This document shows, one piece after another, positions 60,325 to 64,000 of a DNA stretch of 64,000 nt. Position 1 is the first letter of the stretch, and every line of letters starts with the position of its first letter. Made by a program: the position numbers and the translations under genes. The notes below the pieces were generated by a model, which was not told the DNA's origin, made no database searches, and was given only the letters and a program-made list of their open reading frames with translations. Source of the DNA: Trichomonas vaginalis G3 (taxonomy: Eukaryota; Parabasalia; Trichomonadida; Trichomonadidae); NCBI RefSeq assembly GCF_026262505.1, contig NC_067204.1:19074860-19138859 (forward strand). The letters are read 5' to 3'.

Positions 60325-61646
60325 GGGTATAGTCCACTAAAAATTTTTAAGTTTTGACAATGAAAATAAGCTCTGTGACCATGTAAATATATATCTATGC
60401 AAAACGAGAGGTTATGCCATAATTTTTTTTAGTTATCAAATTTTCCTTTTTTTGAGAGAAGTCTCTCAATAATTTGAGAAGAATCTTTGATATAAAGAGA
60501 TACACATTTGTAGAACGAAGTAAGTGTTTTCCAAACATTTTATATGTTCATCCTGTATAACAATATAAAGCTGCATAGTGCCATCTTGTGCGTTTGCTAT
60601 TTTATGTACTTTTCATTGAGATAATCCCTCTTCTCGGGTGATTTTAACAGTCAACTCAATTTTAAAATAAAGATTTCATCAAAATGATTTCGAAATTCGG
60701 ATATTGATTATATAAATAGCACTGTTAACATATTTTGGATGAGTAAAAAATACCTTGTTTTGTATGCATTTAGTACACCTTTATTTTTGATTAAAACTAT
60801 AAAATTTTTATTCCTTATATAATAAATAGTATATGTTACATAAACATGAAATTCAATAGCATTCAATTTTGGATTTTTTAGATTTGGTAAATTTTAGAAG
60901 AAATAAAATCAGCAATCAAAATAAAGAAACTTTTTTTGTATCTTCTATGATTACCTTTTGGTACTAAATTTTGCATTAATAAGTAAATTATCTGTATTAT
61001 TCTGTGAGCACAAGCCCGCAGTTATGCTGGTAGTGAATGAGGAATCGTCATTTTGCGAAGAGAACGCGATTATTAAGGTAATTTTGAGAATTGTCTTGAA
61101 TTATTTAAAATTAAAGTTAATTGAATAGGCAGGATAACTAGCCTTTGCTAAATTTGTATAATTTGACCTTATTCTAGTTGGATCTGAGAATATTTTGCTG
61201 AAATAATAAATTATATCGCCGATTTATGAAAATTTCTCTGATGGGACCGACTCGCTGAAACGTATTAGTGTTAATGGTAACTTGTCTGAATTTTCAAATT
61301 TTTTTCGAAATCCAAAAAATCACAAACAAAAGCATCAAAATTAGATTTGCATTTAAGGTTTTCATTTTTTTTTGGAAAATAAAAATATTTTTTCCCCAAT
61401 AAAGTTTATTTTTACTTTTGAGAGGAATAGAAACGTTATTTTGGAATTTTGAAACGACAGAAATGTTCCATTTTTAATGTAGATTCTAAAATGGGGTCAA
61501 ATTTTTGATTGAACCGTTATCCATTGAAAAACCTCGATTTTAAAATGTTATTCCAAAATATTCATCTAATGATATAGTATATATTTATTAATTATTACTT
61601 TTTATTCAATTTTCACTTTTGGCGGGATTTCATTTTTTTTTGTTGT
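60325..61646. other. Long untranslated 5' part of the Kolobok element
   Basis: 1.3 kb between the left terminal repeat and the transposase ATG, with no open gene. It may hold the promoter and remnants of an N-terminal coding part. Confidence 0.4.
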
Positions 61647-62795
61647 ATGGGCCATATTGTTCACCCAAAACGGAAAACAAAGGCAATGCATAACATTTTA
61701 CTCCACGAACGTCGTCGACTCTCAGCGCGACAGATGCTTGGTGCTTGCATAATGACCGGAATGCCATATACAAAAGGTGCTCGCTTTCTTTCTCTTTGTG
61801 GAACTAAGCCCCCTGTGAAGAGTGGTGTCATGAGACAACAGAGATTTTGTGACGATAAGATTAGAAGACTTAAAAGTATTTCCCTAATGCTGTCGAGAAA
61901 GTCCTTCAGTGGTTACTTATCCATTGATGCAAGATGGACGCACAGGCGAAACTCGCCAAGTTGTACAGTAACTGCGCTCGATGCTGTCACAAAAAGAGTT
62001 CTTGCATGCGTGAACATCAACCATATTGGTGGAAACAGACAGCATGCTCAGTATTCCGGAGCTTCCAACAATATGGAAAGTGCTGGAACTCGAATCATCT
62101 TGAAGCAATTAAAGAAATACAATATCTTGAAAGATGTTAAAGAGATTATTAAAGACCGAGATAACAAAAGTGTCTCTGTCTTTAAAGAATTTGGCGTCTC
62201 TCATCTTGAAAGATTCGATCCAGGTCATGTATCAAAAAATATCTCAAAAGATTTTACAAAGTTCTCAGCTTCTCATAAGACAGTTGAAGTTTTCAACGAC
62301 AAGACTCAGAAGATTGAAAAAATAGAGAGACCTTTCTGGGGTCTGAATGCAAGCCTAAGTATGTGGCTTTGGTCATGTTTTGCCGAAGAAAATATTGACA
62401 AACGTACGAAAATGTGGGAGAATTGTGTCTACCATTACGTAGGCAATCATTCTTTTTGCGAACCGCACAATTACAAATGCTTTGAATGGCAAAAAGGTGT
62501 CAATTCGATCCAACTTCAATTCATGCTCTATGACTGGGTTCACAAATGGACACCCATAGTTTCCAAAGTTTCTTCCATTGGATCTACCTGCATGAATGAA
62601 GCGTTTAACTCCAAAATTGCATGCTATTTGGACAAATCAAGAGCCTGGAAGAACATTAACGTTAGAGTTAACGTTGCAATCTTAGAATGGAATGATCCAG
62701 AGCATTTTCTCGGAGATATACAAAAAGCATTACATCTTCCCCACTTCCAGAAGATTGTGTCAAATCATTTGAAGAGAATTGTTACTCCAAAATGA
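61647..62795 (+). CDS. Kolobok-type transposase
   Basis: 382 residues. The putative DDE triad is D94 (S-I-D-A-R-W), D170 or D172 (I-K-D-R-D-N-K-S) and E318 (C-M-N-E-A-F-N-S-K), with the C-x-N-E-x-x-N motif usual in Kolobok enzymes. It is shorter than full-length relatives and has no THAP finger. After its TGA a short acidic stretch (S-E-W-E-S-E-D-E-D-I-D-D-F-D) is readable in another frame at about 62893-62938, so the C-terminus may have been lost by a frameshift. The core looks intact. Confidence 0.82.
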   Translation: MGHIVHPKRKTKAMHNILLHERRRLSARQMLGACIMTGMPYTKGARFLSLCGTKPPVKSGVMRQQRFCDDKIRRLKSISLMLSRKSFSGYLSIDARWTHRRNSPSCTVTALDAVTKRVLACVNINHIGGNRQHAQYSGASNNMESAGTRIILKQLKKYNILKDVKEIIKDRDNKSVSVFKEFGVSHLERFDPGHVSKNISKDFTKFSASHKTVEVFNDKTQKIEKIERPFWGLNASLSMWLWSCFAEENIDKRTKMWENCVYHYVGNHSFCEPHNYKCFEWQKGVNSIQLQFMLYDWVHKWTPIVSKVSSIGSTCMNEAFNSKIACYLDKSRAWKNINVRVNVAILEWNDPEHFLGDIQKALHLPHFQKIVSNHLKRIVTPK

Positions 62796-63328
62796 TATTG
62801 AAACAAAAAACTGTTACAAAAGGTTCTAAAAAACAGAACAAATACAAAAAATCCATTCAGAGTGTACCAGGAGGAGATTATCAAGTTTTCTAGTCCGAAT
62901 GGGAATCAGAAGACGAAGACATTGATGACTTTGATTAACGAAAATTACATTTTATTTATTGTTTTTGTTTTTAATTAAATTATTATTATGCTCATTTTCT
63001 TATTTTGATTTTTTCTCATTACGATATAAATAATTTATTAATGCATTTATCCAATAATTATGCTATGATATTTTTATGCCTTATTTCATTTCTCTTATAT
63101 TTGATAATCTGGTAAAATATAGTTCAGACTATAATCATTTTAGATTATTGATATATTTATATAGGTTAGAATAAAATTAGTTTCATTTTCTACTTTTATT
63201 TTGAATTAATAATTTATAATATCAAATATTATGGCGTAACCTCTCCTTTAAAATATAGATATATATAGGCCTATAGAGTTTATTGGCACTCTCAAAACTC
63301 TAGAATTTTGAGTTTACTATACCCTTAA

Positions 63329-64000
63329 GTGAAGTCAACGAATTTGAAAAGAAATACAGTTGCAAATTTGACAGGAATAAATCTAAGGTAGTCACAAAAT
63401 CTAAGTAGTGTGGCTCTCAAAAATTGAACCGTACTCCATACAAAATTTGTGTACCCTCACTACTTAGATTTTGTGGCCTTCAATTGAGAGGTTAGTTTTG
63501 ATAGAGCACGTTATAAAATTGAAAGGAAAAAATAAATAAAATTTAAACATTTAATTATATATAATGTAAGGAGTGTAATTCCAAATTTTCTAAAAAGTAT
63601 TCAAATTTGAGCATTTTTTTGGAAATAGTAAATCTAATACGTACATCTAATAACAACATGATTCATCACCTTTTCAAGCTCTGCAGTCAATTTTTTGAAA
63701 TTTGATTGAAAAAAATGTAGCAAAAATTACATTTCATTAGGGAATATATGAGTTTCTCTGGAAACTGGCTTATAAATTTTAAACTTTGTCCAATCAACAT
63801 GAATGCTTTGAGAATTTTGGATTGATTTTCTGGTAGAATCTGGAACAATTCAACCATGGATAAATGGATCATGTAATAACCATGAAATGTTAGTGTTAGA
63901 GTTCAAAAGAAACAGAATGAGTGGAAATCAAACACAATCTGAATAATTTTAAACGTATACAATCTTTAAGTTTGTATTTTGAATTCTACATATATGATTG
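63329..64000. other. Right flank with a small inverted repeat and possible coding relics
   Basis: CACAAAATCTAAGTAGTG (63393-63410) is perfectly inverted at 63458-63475, an 83-bp foldback that may be a tiny MITE. TTTTGATAGAGCACGTT near 63497 also occurs inverted at about 5008-5025, beside the Maverick. On the minus strand near 63730-63860 a frame with one stop reads like protein (I-H-V-D-W-T-K-F-K-I-Y-K-P) and may be a decayed transposase; this is uncertain. Confidence 0.4.

Larger units (their letters stand above)
60325..63324 (+). mobile_element. Kolobok-like DNA transposon, 3.0 kb
   Basis: Flanked by TTAA on both sides (60321-60324 and 63325-63328), with terminal inverted repeats of about 105 bp, outer end GGGTATAGT and inner part GAGAGGTTA(T/C)GCCATAAT. 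It encodes one transposase (61647-62795). TTAA duplications and this transposase type indicate the Kolobok superfamily; piggyBac also uses TTAA but its transposase differs. Confidence 0.85.

Noticed and set aside
61647-62795. piggyBac transposase
   Set aside because: TTAA fits, but the C-x-N-E-x-x-N and S-I-D-A-R-W motifs and the long terminal repeats fit Kolobok better.
62796-62940. Separate small acidic gene after the Kolobok transposase
   Set aside because: No ATG and a TAG within the frame; it is more likely a frameshifted C-terminus.
1-64000. tRNA, rRNA and snRNA genes
   Set aside because: None was recognised by eye; I cannot exclude a diverged small RNA without a covariance-model search.

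Overview
The window looks like nuclear DNA of a parabasalid protist, most likely Trichomonas vaginalis or a close relative. It is AT-rich and its genes have no visible introns. Several start codons follow an initiator-like TCAYW motif. The ankyrin proteins have the N-terminal region typical of trichomonads, and a frataxin carries a short hydrogenosome-type presequence. Much of the sequence is transposon. The organism is inferred from these traits and was not tested by any search.

Layout. 1-5090: a truncated gene start, one copy of a 0.92 kb non-autonomous transposon, a Myb gene, and a nested pile of inverted-repeat elements containing a decayed MULE. 5091-28159: one complete, degenerate Maverick/Polinton of about 23 kb with terminal inverted repeats of about 600 bp. 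28160-30336: a small inverted-repeat element and a second, nearly identical copy of the 0.92 kb transposon. 30884-41174: host genes for frataxin, a DHHC palmitoyltransferase, a leucine-rich-repeat protein, a DZIP1-like ciliary protein and UDP-glucose dehydrogenase. 41307-44715: a complete MULE with 10-bp target duplications. 45516-59703: host genes for two ankyrin proteins, an RNase III-domain protein, a disordered acidic protein, an E2 ubiquitin-conjugating enzyme, eIF3i, a membrane-anchored EEP-family phosphodiesterase and a coiled-coil axonemal candidate. 60325-63324: a Kolobok-like element flanked by TTAA.

The Maverick is the centre of interest. It carries a virus-like gene set: protein-primed DNA polymerase B, primase-polymerase fused to SF3 helicase, retrovirus-like integrase, packaging ATPase, a probable major capsid protein, probable minor capsid proteins, a KilA-N protein, an HNH endonuclease and a cluster of very small tightly packed genes. 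It also has a long fibre gene ending in a bacteriophage-type tail-collar domain. Replication genes are broken by several frameshifts or an internal stop, whereas the capsid, ATPase and integrase frames are open. The integrase has Asn at the exact DD35E glutamate position. No adenovirus-type maturation protease was recognised.

Two features of the Maverick are not explained by a standard gene list. A compact double hairpin (GCCGC-nnn-GCGGC, about 6 nt, GGGCTC-nnn-GAGCCC) recurs at gene 3' ends, sometimes with the stop codon inside a hairpin, and related hairpins occur in frame inside three coding regions. The primase-helicase gene is bracketed by inverted copies of a 125-bp repeat rich in GTCACC.
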